A stretch of 64,000 nt of DNA, taken from assembly GCA_016222805.1 (NCBI GenBank), contig JACRQG010000046.1, positions 62,001-126,000 of the forward strand, in the 5' to 3' direction. The position numbers and the translations under genes are program-made. This DNA is from Verrucomicrobiota bacterium. GTDB lineage: Bacteria; Verrucomicrobiota; Verrucomicrobiia; Opitutales; Opitutaceae. Below, in pieces: positions 26,013 through 36,700 of this stretch (its first letter is position 1; each line of letters starts with the position of its first letter). The notes below the pieces were generated by a model. That model made no database searches. It was not told where the DNA came from and saw only the letters and a list, made by a program, of their open reading frames with translations.

Positions 26013-28913
26013 ATGTTGACCCTTCGTATGTGCAAGGCATTCAGTCACGCCCTCGGTGAATACCTCCGGCAGGCGGACTACTATTCGCAGGTCATGCGCG
26101 TCGAAGGCGAATGCTTCGGCCGGCTCTGCCGGCGGGTCGGACTGACCGAGTCGGCGCGGATCTCCGATGAACAGTTCGAGCGCGTGGCCGGCAACCACCA
26201 CGCGGAAACGGGCGAACAATTGACGGAACGCATGGCGGCCGGCCGCCGGTCCGGCTACGACGCCACCTTCAATGCTCCCAAGTCGGTCTCCATCCAGGCG
26301 TTCATCGGCGGCGATGAGCGCCTGCTTGCCGCCCACGAGACCGCCGTCCGCGAGGCGCTGCGGGAGGTGGAGTCGCTGGCGTGCCGGCAGGAGGGGCAGG
26401 GCATCAACAAGAGGTACGTTGCCGCCCCGGAAATCGCCGGCGCCGTCTTCCACCACGGCGAGAGCCGCGCCCTCGATCCCCACCTGCATTCCCACGCCTT
26501 CGTGTTCAATGTCGTCCCGGGAAATTCCGGCTCGCGACTCCTGGCCCTCGAATCCTCAAAATTCTTCGAACGGAGGGATTATCTTTCCGAGGTGTACCGC
26601 AACGTCCTGGCTCGTGAGGTCCAACGCCTGGGGTACGCCATCGAGCGCCGGGAGCACGGTTTTGAGCTGGCCGGCGTCAACTCGAACGTCCTCGAACGCT
26701 TTTCAAAGCGGGCCATGGAACGTGATGCCGCCATCGCCGTCCGCGAGGCCGAACTCGGCCGGGAGCTTTCCCATGGCGAAATCGCCATCTTGGTGCGCGA
26801 GACCCGCGCGCCGAAGTGCTATGAACTGACACCGGAGGAAGTGCGGCAGGGGCAGTTGGCGCAGGTGTCGACGGAGGAATTGGCGCAACTGCAAGCGCTT
26901 CGCAGCGAGCCTCGCTCGATACCGCGTTCCGCGGTTCCGCTCCCCGTGGCCATCAATCGGGCCGCCGAACACCTTTTTGAGCGCAGAACGGTCGTGCCGG
27001 AACATGAGTTGACCGCCGAGGTGATCCGGCAGTCCTACGGCCACCACGAGTTACCGGCCATCAAGGCGGCATTCCAAGAAAAACGCCACGGGCTGCTATT
27101 CGCAGACGGAGAGGTCACGACCGAAGCCGCGCTGAAGCTGGAACGAGATCTGGTTGCCTCGCTCACCGCCGGAGTGGGTTCCCGGGACCGGCTTGGGTTC
27201 ATCGGGGCAAAAGCGGCGCGCGACTTGTCCACGGAACAGCGGACCGTCGTTCGGGCGCTTCTGCGTTCCTGCGATTCTGCCGTTGTGCTGCGCGGTCGAG
27301 CCGGCACGGGCAAGACCCACGCACTTGCCACCGCCATTGAAGCGATGACCCGCCTCAACCGGCAGGTGATGTGCTTTGCCCCGAGCACCCAGGCCGTCGC
27401 AGGCCTCCGGCGGGATGGCGCCGAGCAGGCGGCGGCTGGGCGCCCGGCCGCCGCAGCGTCGCTGCAACAGGCACAGACCGTCCAGCGACTACTGGCCGAC
27501 CCGGCGATGCAGGCGGCGATCAAGAACAGGGTCATCGTGGTCGACGAGTACGGGCTCCTGTCTTTGAAACAGGTGAAGGGACTGGTTGACCTGGCGGATT
27601 CGTCCGGTGCGCGGCTGGTCCTGGTCGGGGACTCCCGCCAGCACAAGAGCGTCGAGGCTGGCGACGGCGCCCGGATCATCGAGCGGGAGTCGCGCATCAC
27701 CGTCGCGGAACTGCATGAAGTCCGGCGGCAGGCGGCAAATCGCGCCTACCGGGCGGCGGCGGAATCCCTCGCCGCCGGGAAAACCGCCAAGGGGCTCCAG
27801 CAACTGGATGCCATGGGTGCCATCGTGGAAATCGGCCATCCCACTGACCGACGCGTCCGAATGGTCGAGGAGTGGTACGCAGTCTCGCAAGAAACCAAAC
27901 AAGTCCGGACGAAGGACGGGCTGCAGGAATGCGCCAAAACGGCGCTGATGGTCGCACCGACCTGGGCGGAGATCGACGCCCTGAATACGCACGCACGGGA
28001 GAAACTCCGAAGGGCACAGGTGCTGTCGGGTACGGATACTCCTTTCGTCTCGCTGCGGGCAAAGGACTGGACGCAAGCGCAGCACAAGGACGTACGGCTC
28101 TATCAGCCCGGCGATGTCCTCGTCGTTCATCAGACGACCAAGAACTTCGCCCGAGGTGAGGAGTGGCGGGTCGTGCGGAAAGACAAACGGCGTTTGGTGG
28201 TGGCGCACGGATCGGCCGAGGTCTCGGTATCGCCGCGCCAGTCGGGCCGAACTTGGACGGTTTGCGAGGAAAAGCCGCTCTCGGTGGCGGTGGGAGAGCG
28301 GCTGCGGATGCGTTCGGTTACGACGGTGGCCGGGCCGGACGGCCGAGAGCGCCGTCTCGCCAATGGTACCGCGATCATTGTACGTGAAATTAACAGCCAG
28401 GGGCGGCTGGTGTTGGCCGACGGTTCGGTGTTATTCGGCCGGCAGGTGGTTCATGGGTACGCGATGACCTCTCATGCGGCCCAGGGTCTGACGGTCGATA
28501 AGGTATTTCTGGCCGGAGCCGCGTCACACGAAGGGCTCTACGTTTCGGCCACCCGTGGCCGGGAAGGCGTGCGGGTGTTTGTGGCAGATCGCGAAGCGTT
28601 TCTCGAGGGCGTCGGCCTGCGGAGCGAGAATCGGCTGTCCGCGATGGAGTTTGTGCGGCGGCAGTTGGTCGGTCTCGACCTGCGGGCGCTGTTGACGCGC
28701 GGCTGGCGTCATCTGCAGCGGGTCCGGCAATTGGCCGCATCAACCATGGGACATGAGGCGCGGAGCGCGGTGGAGCGGGAGTATCCGGTCGAAAAGCCGG
28801 CGCTGCGACCGGCAATCGCGCTTCGGCCAACCGCCACGGTACCGCGCCCGGCTTGGACCGAAATGCAACCGTTCGCTCCCGCGGAACAACCCGGGATGAG
28901 GATCCGGATGTAA
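26013..28913 (+). CDS. MobF-family conjugative relaxase-helicase (TrwC/TraI-like)
   Basis: 966 residues from the ATG at 26013, with GGGAGG upstream. The relaxase domain has paired tyrosines (Tyr23-Tyr24 in YLRQADYYSQ), the spacer GYDATFNAPKSVSIQA, and the metal-binding three-His motif DPHLHSHAFVFN (~157). The C-terminal half is a RecD-like helicase: Walker A GRAGTGKTHA (~427), Walker B IVVDEYGLLS (~508), GDSRQHKSVEAGDG, and GYAMTSHAAQGLTVDKVF. Such proteins nick at oriT, stay bound to the 5' end and unwind the DNA for transfer. No coupling protein or T4SS genes follow, so the element is probably mobilizable rather than self-transmissible. Confidence 0.92.
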   Translation: MLTLRMCKAFSHALGEYLRQADYYSQVMRVEGECFGRLCRRVGLTESARISDEQFERVAGNHHAETGEQLTERMAAGRRSGYDATFNAPKSVSIQAFIGGDERLLAAHETAVREALREVESLACRQEGQGINKRYVAAPEIAGAVFHHGESRALDPHLHSHAFVFNVVPGNSGSRLLALESSKFFERRDYLSEVYRNVLAREVQRLGYAIERREHGFELAGVNSNVLERFSKRAMERDAAIAVREAELGRELSHGEIAILVRETRAPKCYELTPEEVRQGQLAQVSTEELAQLQALRSEPRSIPRSAVPLPVAINRAAEHLFERRTVVPEHELTAEVIRQSYGHHELPAIKAAFQEKRHGLLFADGEVTTEAALKLERDLVASLTAGVGSRDRLGFIGAKAARDLSTEQRTVVRALLRSCDSAVVLRGRAGTGKTHALATAIEAMTRLNRQVMCFAPSTQAVAGLRRDGAEQAAAGRPAAAASLQQAQTVQRLLADPAMQAAIKNRVIVVDEYGLLSLKQVKGLVDLADSSGARLVLVGDSRQHKSVEAGDGARIIERESRITVAELHEVRRQAANRAYRAAAESLAAGKTAKGLQQLDAMGAIVEIGHPTDRRVRMVEEWYAVSQETKQVRTKDGLQECAKTALMVAPTWAEIDALNTHAREKLRRAQVLSGTDTPFVSLRAKDWTQAQHKDVRLYQPGDVLVVHQTTKNFARGEEWRVVRKDKRRLVVAHGSAEVSVSPRQSGRTWTVCEEKPLSVAVGERLRMRSVTTVAGPDGRERRLANGTAIIVREINSQGRLVLADGSVLFGRQVVHGYAMTSHAAQGLTVDKVFLAGAASHEGLYVSATRGREGVRVFVADREAFLEGVGLRSENRLSAMEFVRRQLVGLDLRALLTRGWRHLQRVRQLAASTMGHEARSAVEREYPVEKPALRPAIALRPTATVPRPAWTEMQPFAPAEQPGMRIRM

Positions 28914-28919
28914 CGCGTC

Positions 28920-29288
28920 ATGATCGAGACCCACGATGGCACACCCCTACGGCCCCGCCCAAATGGCGTCGAGCGTACGGATATCCAGGGACTATTCCTG
29001 CGCTTCGAGTCGAAGCGCGAACGGATCGCACTCCCCTACGCCCTGCTGTTGAAACTGGAATTGAGCTTGGACCAACGAACCCTGGAGCTGGCGTTCGCCA
29101 CCCACACCGTGACCGTGGGCGGATGGGACCTGAATGAGATCTACGAAATGATCGCGGACGGGCACGCGAGGTGCATCCGCCTGAGCGACCAGGAGTCCCC
29201 TGGAATCCCTGTCCGACGGGACGACCGCGCGATCGTAGGGGAGTTTAGGATCACCCGAGTAGATCCCGACGGTCGGAAAGGTCGGTGA
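28920..29288 (+). CDS. Small hypothetical protein downstream of the relaxase
   Basis: 122 residues, 6 bp after the relaxase stop, so probably cotranscribed. It is rich in short beta strands (GLFLRFESKRERIALPYALL, RTLELAFATHTVTVGGWDL, CIRLSDQESPGIPVRRDDR). No motif recognised. It is the last gene of the putative mobile element before the RAYT gene. Confidence 0.6.
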   Translation: MIETHDGTPLRPRPNGVERTDIQGLFLRFESKRERIALPYALLLKLELSLDQRTLELAFATHTVTVGGWDLNEIYEMIADGHARCIRLSDQESPGIPVRRDDRAIVGEFRITRVDPDGRKGR

Positions 29289-29364
29289 GCAGCGTGTTCT
29301 TCCACGACGCCATGCGCGAGCTCCCATCACACTTCAGCGGCAGATCGCTACGGATCTCAAACGT

Positions 29365-30381
29365 TCAAGCTTCATTCGATTTTGGCAACTGGACCTGGAT
29401 TATTGACTGAGCGCGCCGGAAATCGCGCGTCTGCATGCCGCCTCCCTGCCGGAACCGCCGCACGAACTGGCTCACACTCGCCGGTTGCCCCATCCCCAGC
29501 CGCTCCGCCAGCCAGCCGTTGCTCACCGACGTCCCCTGCTTCATCAAACAGGCGAGCGCCACCTTCTCCGGCGCGGAATATCGTTCCGGAAGGCGATCCA
29601 GGGATACGCCGAACACCTTCGCCCCCGCTTGCAGCTTCTCCTCCCATATCGCCGTGCGCGCCTCCCGCAACGCCTCGCGATCCCCGCCAAGCAGCTCAAA
29701 ACGCGCCAGCGTATCCGCCTGTTCCTGCAGCCCCTTTTTCAGTTCGTCGCGAAACCCCGGCGATCCCACCATCCAGCCGCGGCTCAACCGCCCAAAACGC
29801 TTCTCGCGCATCCTCGCTTCCTCTTCCGCCAACAGTCCGAGGTAGGCCACATACTGTCTCCAACCGGCGGCGGTGTCGGACAACGTTCCACTTTCCCCGA
29901 GGACCGTTTCCGCCACGAGCACCGCCGGGCGGGCGTGGCGGACAAAACGATGCAGACTGCTCCAGCGAAACTCCGGCAGTCGCTCAGGCGTTACTACCCT
30001 GGCCCGCACGGGATTCAGATGAATGTAATGCGCCACCTGCGCGAGGGAGTGGCCCGGCTCGACGTGCAAGGCCTTGTACCGCCCCTGAAAGGGTCGGCCG
30101 CTCTCGCCCCGAAAGCGATTGAAGCGCGCCGCCCAGGTCGCCTGCAGCCAGCGCATCCCCTCGCTCAAGTTCGGCTCCGGCGTCTCCACGGCCAGGTGAA
30201 AATGATTCCGCATGATCACGTAGGCGTGGACCCGCCAGCCAAATCGCTCCGCTCCCTCGAACAGACAACCCTCAAACGATTCCGCCGCTCCCTTTCCGGC
30301 GAACAGATCGCGACGATAATTGCCGCGGTTGATCACATGGTAACACGCCCCCGCATATTCCAGTCGCAGCTTCCGGGCCAT
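29365..30381 (-). mobile_element. REP-associated tyrosine transposase (RAYT, Y1/IS200-like)
   Basis: 338 residues, intact. The HUH motif is in VIMRNHFHLAVETPEPNL, and the catalytic Tyr is in LAQVAHYIHLNPVRARVV. The N-terminus RKLRLEYAGACYHVINRGN is typical of TnpA_REP proteins. The C-terminal ~130 residues add a helix-turn-helix-like region (KVALACLMKQGTSVSNGWLA). RAYTs act on extragenic palindromes; several candidate palindromes occur in this window. It lies between the mobilizable element and the RHS operon, and no terminal repeats of its own were found. Confidence 0.85.
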
Positions 30382-30474
30382 GCCCCATCACGAGCTCCCC
30401 AACCCATTTTGTCAAGAGTCAAGCCATGACCCCTTTGGCTTGGCCCGGCTCGGATCGAGATTGAGATTTAACGA

Positions 30475-30762
30475 TTAGCGGCCTGAATCGACGCCGGAAC
30501 CAAACCGCTCACGTCTACCTTTACGATATCCATTTACGCGCTTGAAACAGTAGATGCATGGTCCCGTTGCAAAGCCGGTTGCAGCGATAAACAAAATGAA
30601 TGCCCGGTATGCGTTTCGCCACAAGATGGCTACGTTTCGATTCCAACGCCAAGCCTCAGCAAACAACAGAATTTCGTTGTAGAATAGATAAAACAAAATC
30701 GCCGATATAATGGCTGACGCGGCTAAGACGAGGCGCAGTCTTGACTGTGAGATTCTCTTCAC
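30475..30762 (-). CDS. Small two-TM protein overlapping the RHS gene; candidate immunity protein
   Basis: 95 residues. Two hydrophobic spans (LRLVLAASAIISAILFYLFY and YRAFILFIAATGFATGPCIY) and a basic C-terminus (KRVNGYRKGRRERFGSG). Its ATG overlaps the RHS stop as ATGA, and its DNA is visibly less GC-rich than the window average. A small gene directly after an RHS gene is the classic place for a cognate immunity protein; a membrane location would fit a toxin acting at the membrane. No family recognised, so the role is inferred. Confidence 0.65.
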   Translation of the reverse strand: MKRISQSRLRLVLAASAIISAILFYLFYNEILLFAEAWRWNRNVAILWRNAYRAFILFIAATGFATGPCIYCFKRVNGYRKGRRERFGSGVDSGR

Positions 30763-33700
30763 GGATCACAGCCTTCGTCCGAAAACTGCTGTTCCCACCG
30801 TTGCAAGTTAGCCAAGCCCTTTGCCGCATTCCTGTGCTGCTCGGCCATGTAAGCAGCCAAACTCGTCGCATCCATTTGAGCATTGGCCGTCACGACTCCT
30901 TGAATCTGCTGCTCGATAATGAATGTGCCAACCGCTGCGGGCGCCGCGGATCCCGGGAACCGAGTAGCAATTGATAGTGCTAAATTTGCTACGTCCTTTG
31001 CAAAGCCTAGTTCATCTTTGTCGCTGATGTCATCACCAAGATCCCACGCTTGCATCAGGATATCAAAGCCTGCGAGATTTCCCAATACGCTCGCTCCTCC
31101 GTTCTTGTAGATCGTGGTTAATTGCTTCCTAGTCTGGCGCAGCCCTTGGATATCTAACTCTAGCTTTGCGGCGCGATATGAGCCTTCGGCCAAATCCTTT
31201 CCCAAGTTGGAGTAAATGGCCAGGACGTGAAGAGATTCCTTTATTTGTTCAGCAAGCGATGGTCCCTCCAATTTATCGCGCATGATTCGCAGCGTATTGG
31301 TATTGTTCTTTATTTTTTCGCGAAGCGCGTCGCAGTCGACGGGCGATGCGGCTTCGACTGCGACATCAGGATCGTCCCCGAAGAAACTCCCACCATCTCC
31401 GCCGTTGCCAGTCGGATCGGTGGGAATGTATCCTGGTTGCGGTGCCGGAGTGTCGTAGTAGCCCCAGCCGTTTCCTCCGTCCCTCCAATATAACGTCACT
31501 GAAGTCTTCTGTCCGTTTGGCGATGTGACGGTAGAGGTGATTGTCGGCGCTGGAGACGTCATCCCCAGGTAGTCCCAGCGATTCACTGGGCTGTTTGCGA
31601 CAAACGCGTAGAGATGTAATCCGCCCTTCTCGTCCTTCGGATCCCTGCCGAGGAACCTGCCCTGGGATGGGCTATAGAAGCGACGCCCGTAGTAGACCAA
31701 GCCGGTCTCAAAGTCCGTCCATTTGGTCGAAAACCGGAACGGCTGACTGGCGGCAAACTCGTCCGTCGCGTCGGCGCGGATCGCCTCACCAAAGGGTCCG
31801 TACTCGTAAGCGGCCGCGAGGGTCCCCGTATCGGGGTTCAGCAAAGCCGCGACGTTGCCGTTGCCGTCATAGGCCGCGAGGTACGTTCGGCTCGCGGTGT
31901 GATCGACGAGTTGCAGTAGGGCACCCACACCGCCAGCATCGGCCATCGTGCGGGCGATGTCGAGACCCCACGTGTAGGTGCGCAGGATCGCGCCGATGGA
32001 GTTTCCTCCGGGGGCCGCATACTCGGCGATCACGTTCCAGCCGTCGTAGACAAAGCGCCGCGAGGAAATCTCTCGGCTCTCGTCGAGGTCGTAGACCCGT
32101 TTGCCAACGCGCCGGCCGAGGTAGTCGTAGCTAAATTCAATCCGTCGACCCGGGAAGGGTCGCCACGGTGTCGTCAAGGCCATTGCGGCCGCGGTCGTTT
32201 GCATCTGGATCAGGCGATTCTCGGCATCCCAAGTGTAGGTCCAGATCCCATCATCGGTGAGATTGCCGTCGAGGTCGTATTGGAACTTCTGGCGAAACGC
32301 CGGCTGGGCCACCATCCGGCTGTCGTAGCGGAAGAGATCCGTAGCCCCGGAAGAGCCACGTTTGGCGCTGACGACCGTCAACGGCCCCCACCAGGGATAC
32401 GGGTCGTTGTTCACCACGACCTCCCCGCTCCAGAAACGTCCCTGCCGGCTCGCCCGCAGCGGCGCCAAGCTTCCGCCCTGCACCGTCACCGTAGTTTCGC
32501 CCAGGGTCGGCGCCGTCGGCGGATTGGGTCCCGGTGCGGCCGTCCCGGCGAAGGTCACCGTGCTGTTCTCGCGAGAGTGGTACTGATTCAGCTTCATCTT
32601 CAACTCGCGTTCTGCCATCTCGGCGGAACTGCCGGAATCGATCAGCACGTTGTAGTTGTCGCGCAGCGTGTCCTCGCCCGAGCGGTCCGACCAGAGACGG
32701 CTGCCAATCAGATCGTAGTCGAATGTATGTCGACGGCTAGGCAGGAAACGGGAAGTGTCCGCCAGATTGCTGCCCAGATAACCGATATCGCCCACCAATT
32801 GCCCGCGAGAATCGTAACTGAACAGACGGAAGCCGGTTCCGGGGTCGGAGACGCCGTCGCCATAGTCGGCAAACGCCGCACCCGATTGAATCACGGAAGT
32901 GCGCTCGCCGCGGGAGTTGACCGAGTACTCGTACTTCGTGCGCGTCGTGCCGCCCCACCGGGATTCGATCGATTTCAAGGCATCCCGGTTGGAGTAGTAC
33001 TCTCGTTCAATCCAAGACGTGCCGCTTCCGTCGACCTTCAGCGACTGAAGCAAATCACTTCCCGCCAGGTACTGGTAGGTGTACCCATGGGTGTCGGTGG
33101 CGGTGTTCGTCAAGACAGTCCGGGTCTGGAAATCGGTGAACCGGCCCGACGCTGCGGAGTAACTGTAGTTGATGTCCTGTTCCACCGTGGTCCCGAGCGA
33201 AAGCGAATAGCCCATTGTCCGAGCCAGCACTGAGCCGGGGGTTGAACTCAGCTTGTAGGAGAGCCTGCGCGGACCGTAAAAGTATGGCGGCAGGTTTTCG
33301 GCCGCAACCTTGCCACACAGGCACAATGCAAACGTACGCATGCCGGTGACATCCTCGATTCGGATCGCCTGGCTCAAACGATTGTAGGAATAGTGGATCT
33401 CCGGAGTACTGTCGCTGTAAACGATATCGGTCTGCTCCCCGGTGACGGGGTCGTAAACGTAGGTCGTAACGACGCCCCGGGCCCACTTGCGCGTGGAAAG
33501 GCGGCCGGCGGGCGTATAGGTATAGGTGACGGCGCGGCCCGCGGCGTCGGTCTTGGAAATCAGCAGCCCCGTGGCAGGGTCGTAGGCCCAGACCGTCTTG
33601 TCGCCATTCGACCACACAGCATGATTCGGGTTCACCGGGTCGCCCTCGTCGTTCAATTGCCAACTGCTGTTGGAGAAATCCACCCCCGTCGGGGCGGTGC

Positions 33701-36700
33701 GGAACGTGCGCATGGCGATCTTCTCCCCGTAGACGCTATAAGCGTAGCTCACCGGATAAGTGCCGTTGCCCCACTGCGCCAGGAGGCGGCCGGCGCGATC
33801 ATACCGCGAATAGACGACCGAACGTGTCTCGTTCGCGCCCACGCTCGTCGGGCCACCCCATTGCTGGGTCGTTCGTCCCACGGCATCGTACCCGTACTCC
33901 GCCACCCGTGCGCCGGTGGCGTCGGTTACCTGCGCAGGCAGGGAAGTACCTGCGTAGTAGGTGGAAGTCACAGTGTTGTTGCGCGCATCCGTGACTGTGA
34001 CGCGACGGCCGAGCGCATCGTACCCATACTGCGTACGCAGGCCATTGAAGCCGGTTACCTCAGTGGCAAACCCGGCCACCGAAATCGCAGTCTCGGTGTT
34101 ACCGAGCCCAGTGGTGGTAGTCGTGATGGTCTTGGTGGCGGTCGTCCGGGCCAATTGGGTGATCACCGTTGTCACATTACCGTTAACGTCTGTTGCCTGT
34201 GTCTCGTCGATGCGATTAACCGCCTGATGGCCCGAGAGGCGCTGGCGTTTCTGCGACAAGATGACCGAATTGGCCGAATCCCGGGTGGGGTAACCGCGAG
34301 TCACCGACGTGGACCACCACTCTCCCAAAACCTGCTCGACGAACGAATCGAAATCCTGGATGCGATCCGAGGAGGCGAGGTCGAGTGTTCCGTTGCCATC
34401 CATGTCCAGTCCCGACCGCTTCACCCGGCCCAAGGGATCGTATTCGTAAAGCGTGGCACCCTTTTCGGTTTCGGTCGTCTTGACGAGTTTGCCCGTGTTT
34501 GCCGCCCCGGCAGTGGTGGCAAAGTAGTGCTCCTGCACCATGGGCGCACCTGAACCGAACCCGTTCTTCTCGGTGCGCACCACCTGGCCCAGGGCGTCTT
34601 TCCAAGTCTTGACCCAACGTGGAGACTGGGCCGCCCCGCGGCTCACCAGCGACCATTGTCGCCACGAGGCCGAGTCCACCCCGTAAGTGAAGTACTCCGG
34701 CACGACAGCCGACCCCGTGCGCGACGATAACCGCCCATCGGAACTCATGGTCTTGATTTCCGTGCCGCCGTCAGCCCGGGTGATTGTCTGAGTGGAACCT
34801 GAGCTGGAGTAAGCGTAGCTGAACTGGGTGGTGCCAGACCCAGGGGAAGTTTCAGACGTCAAGCGGCCCGCGTCGTCGAAAACCCGCGTGGTGGTGAGGC
34901 GGTCGCTGGGATTTGTGCCTACGACTTGCTGCCGGACCTGATTCCCTGCGCCGTAGAAATACTCGGTGGTCAGGGCCGCAATGCCGCTGTAGGCCGAGCG
35001 GGTCGCGGTCTTCATCCTTCCGGCCGCGTCATAGGTGTAGGTGACGGTAACCCCGCTTTCGTCCGTCTCGGTCGCCTTCAGGAGACCGTCATAACTGGCC
35101 GAGTAGATTTCACCGGTGCTCTTCGTGCGGGTCGTGAGCAATCCTGCCGCGTTGTACGAGAAATTGACCCAGGAGACCAGATTCCACGTGTTGTTCTTCC
35201 AGACACTCGTCTCGGTGCGCACGACGAGAGCCCGGCGATCGCGGATGGTCACTTCCAAGGTCGATTTCCCGTCCAGCAGATAGACGGGCGAAACCCCACT
35301 GCCCAGGCAATTGGTGATCTGTGTTCCCCAACCCAAAAGTGCGGTGCCGGTGATGACGGCTGTCCTGGTGGCGATGTCGGTGCCCTCACCAAAGGTCGTT
35401 CCGTTCCAGGTTCCCCATTGATAAACAAACGACTGCTTAAGCCCATTCGGCTGCACGATCGAATAAGGCCGCCCGCGCAAGAAGGCGTCGCTCGTACCCT
35501 CCGAGTAATACTGGGTCGTGGTGGTCAGTTTGGCACCGTTGCCGTTCACCCAATCGTCTCGCGAGGAGGTGATGATTCCCGTATACGCCATGGAATCGTA
35601 GGTCGTGCTTGAGAACCCCACAGTGCCTCCGCTCGCAGTGCTGTTGCTTCCCGCTGGGCGAGTGTCAGAGCCAAACGGATCGCGACTGAAACCGAAGTAG
35701 GTCGATTCAGTGCTGGACGCGCCCGGCGAGAGCACGAACGGACGGGTCTTGCGCATGAGCCGGCCACCGGGATAACCCTGCTCCTGGGTGGAGGGATAAT
35801 ACTCGTAGGCCTCCCAACCGCCACCGGGGAGCGTGACAGTGCTGACGAATCCGAACGATCCGGCGATCTGCACGTTTTGATGGTAGGCGAATTCTGTCGT
35901 GACTGCGTTGGTGGTGCCGAGCGATTCCGCGATGACGGCTTCGCCGAAGGCCAGATTGCCGAATCTGCGCGTCAGGACGGTGGCGGTTCCGCCGGTGGGG
36001 GCCGCCACCACAATCGTCTCCTTGCGGTTGGCGGGGGACGTGTCCGCTTCGCCGGTCGACGTGACGGTGAGCAAGGGAGACTCATCGTGCTTGTGCCAGC
36101 CGGTGTTCGTCCAGGTGAAATTGGGAAATGCGGTGCCCGTGCGGGCAATCTTCATCAGCTCCTGCCGGGCGATCGTGGAGTTGCCCGGGTCGGTTCTCGT
36201 TAGGCGCGTGAAGCGCAAGGCGGTATCGACGGAGGCCGTTGGGTCCTTCTCGATGGTGTACTCGGCGTACGGATAGCCCGAGAATTCGTACGGCAGATCC
36301 CCGGGGAGAATCTGGGTGACGTCGTAGCATTTCAGGACGTAGGTGTTCGATGTGCCGGACGGCACCTGCACGTCGACGGCGACCTGGTTGGCGATGACCT
36401 GCCGAATCACGTTGTTCTCGCGATGGACGTACACTTCGGCGGACGGCGCCTCGTATTCGAGGGCGGAAGGGGAGAACAACTCGTTCCAATTCGGCCCCAA
36501 ACCCGAATTCGAGAGACGCAGCGAACCCGCGCTGCCTCCGTTGTGGAGATTGCCCAGTGACAGTTGCCAATCGATTCGAGAACCGGGGGTGGCCGAGGCA
36601 AAGCCGGCCGCGCCGGCCGGTGGATCGTTGCGTGGGATAATCGAGAATGTCGCCTGGCTGCCCAGCTCGCACCCCGAGCGCAGTATTCCGTTGAGCATAA

